A stretch of DNA of 64,000 nucleotides from NCBI GenBank assembly GCA_009617715.1, contig VTFK01000046.1, positions 682,001 to 746,000 of the forward strand. The letters run 5' to 3'. A model generated the notes under the pieces. That model did not search any database, had not been told where the DNA came from, and worked only from the letters and a program-made list of their open reading frames with translations. The translations under genes were made by a program, and so were the position numbers. Origin of the DNA: Plectrocnemia conspersa. Lineage: Eukaryota > Arthropoda > Insecta > Trichoptera > Polycentropodidae. Positions within the stretch are counted from its first letter, which is position 1. Each line of letters starts with the position of its first letter. Below, piece by piece: positions 63,273 to 64,000 of the stretch.

Positions 63273-63494
63273 TTAACCCTTTAACCGTTGCATTTTCTCA
63301 ATTTCCCGAGCTTTCAACGCGGTAATTTCCATCTTTTGATAACATCTAATGCTGCAGATGACATACGAGCATTGTACACACAGCGAAGGTCGGCAATTGT
63401 ATTTCCAGCCATGTTCCAGCGATAAATTGCGGCTCAGATAGCGACCACAATTTTCAAGATGCAATATCTCACGGTTCCTTGTCAATATTGTCAT
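63273..63494 (-). pseudogene. Decayed C2H2 zinc-finger relic, lola/BTB type (tentative)
   Basis: The minus strand is open for 73 codons and includes CGRYLSRNLSLEHGWKYNC, then PSLCVQCSYV. Alternative terminal fingers of lola-type BTB proteins read C..CGR.YSR..SL.RH.KYECGKEP...C..CSY, so the match extends over both finger halves. Defects: the first cysteine of the first pair is Leu, the zinc-binding His is displaced by one, the GKEP linker is shortened, and no final H...H is visible. It could be a dying exon or a truncated second finger; I favour a relic. No acceptor site was confirmed upstream. Confidence 0.4.
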
Positions 63495-63499
63495 AATAA

Positions 63500-64000
63500 A
63501 GAAAGTTTATTCGAGAAAGCCTTGACCCGGTTAAGCACATAATACTGAATTATTGTAATTTTGGACATAGAGTATAGCAATACCTTGCTACAAGCACTAT
63601 AAAAAAATCCCTAATCCAATATCTTCTATTCTCTAGATAGAAAGCAAAATAATAAATCAGCATTTCTCACTTTGAGATTTAATCAAAATAAAATATCCTC
63701 ACATTATATTATTCATAATATTTTAACTTAATTCATTTAAGTATCAATGCATTTTTTCTAAATAAATTTTATTTGCTTCAGTAAGTTTATATAGCTCGCT
63801 CTGGAAAATCTTTTATCAATTACCAAATGGTCCAGAAAATAATTGAAAATTTCCTTCATTCATTTCGAGGCGAAAGTCGATAATTGAAAATGTCCGTCAG
63901 CCGAGCGATTTATATTAAAAAAGGGGGCAAGTCGAAGATGATTGCGAAACTAATGCCGTCAACCAAAGATTGCAAACATCTGAGCCGTATTCGAACTTAT
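63500..64000. other. AT-rich DNA to the window end
   Basis: 63780-63960 is a little GC-richer; no frame or repeat recognised. Confidence 0.45.

Noticed and set aside
1..64000. CRISPR arrays, LTR retrotransposons, bacterial operons or viral genes
   Set aside because: No regularly spaced short repeats, no paired long direct terminal repeats with gag-pol, and no prokaryotic gene density or ribosome-binding sites were seen.

Overview
The window looks like AT-rich nuclear DNA of an insect or other arthropod. The signs are long A/T-rich intergenic or intronic stretches, very few open frames, non-LTR (Jockey/CR1-like) retrotransposon remains, hAT and piggyBac transposase fossils, tRNA-derived SINE-like pieces, and many short repeats with inverted ends. 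No complete protein-coding gene was recognised. I see nothing bacterial or viral, and the order of insect cannot be fixed from this sequence alone.

Layout. 1-1.5 kb: a compound repeat (R2 followed by R1) with a strong hairpin and a 164-bp tandem duplication. 2-17 kb: mostly AT-rich DNA with scattered GC-richer islands and perfect hairpins, the best at 14.36-14.42 kb. 17.3-19.9 kb: a SINE-like piece, another R1 copy, and a hAT-type element of about 1.27 kb with terminal inverted repeats and a near-perfect 8-bp target duplication. 20.8-22.5 kb: two minus-strand fossils, a hAT transposase relic and a 5'-truncated LINE that still has YADD. 24.6 kb: a 151-bp MITE. 25.2, 31.1 and 52.7 kb: a dispersed block shared three times. 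27.2-27.8 kb: a decayed Jockey-type ORF2 3' end. 35.9-37.7 kb: a striking element of about 1.8 kb with roughly 195-bp inverted ends made partly of a GGGCGACGGTCAATT-like minisatellite, and three internal repeats of about 174 bp. 38.8-39.2 kb: the best candidate host exon, apparently the 3' terminal exon of a plus-strand gene. 55.4-57.3 kb: a hAT transposase pseudogene and a piggyBac transposase fragment. 62.7-63.2 kb: more R1 and MITE copies.

Two short stretches, 47.48-47.58 kb (+) and 63.33-63.47 kb (-), read like decayed C2H2 zinc fingers of the kind encoded by alternative terminal exons of lola and related BTB genes. A third, weaker case lies at 25.16-25.4 kb (-). If real, the window may lie in or near a locus where such exons duplicate and die. 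That is an inference that needs a profile search.

The genes do not form a visible pathway. The main biology seen is repeat turnover: several repeat families share sub-blocks in a consistent order, which suggests a few composite non-autonomous hAT-like elements rather than many independent ones. Repeat assignments rest on reading the window against itself and on known family motifs; no database search was run.
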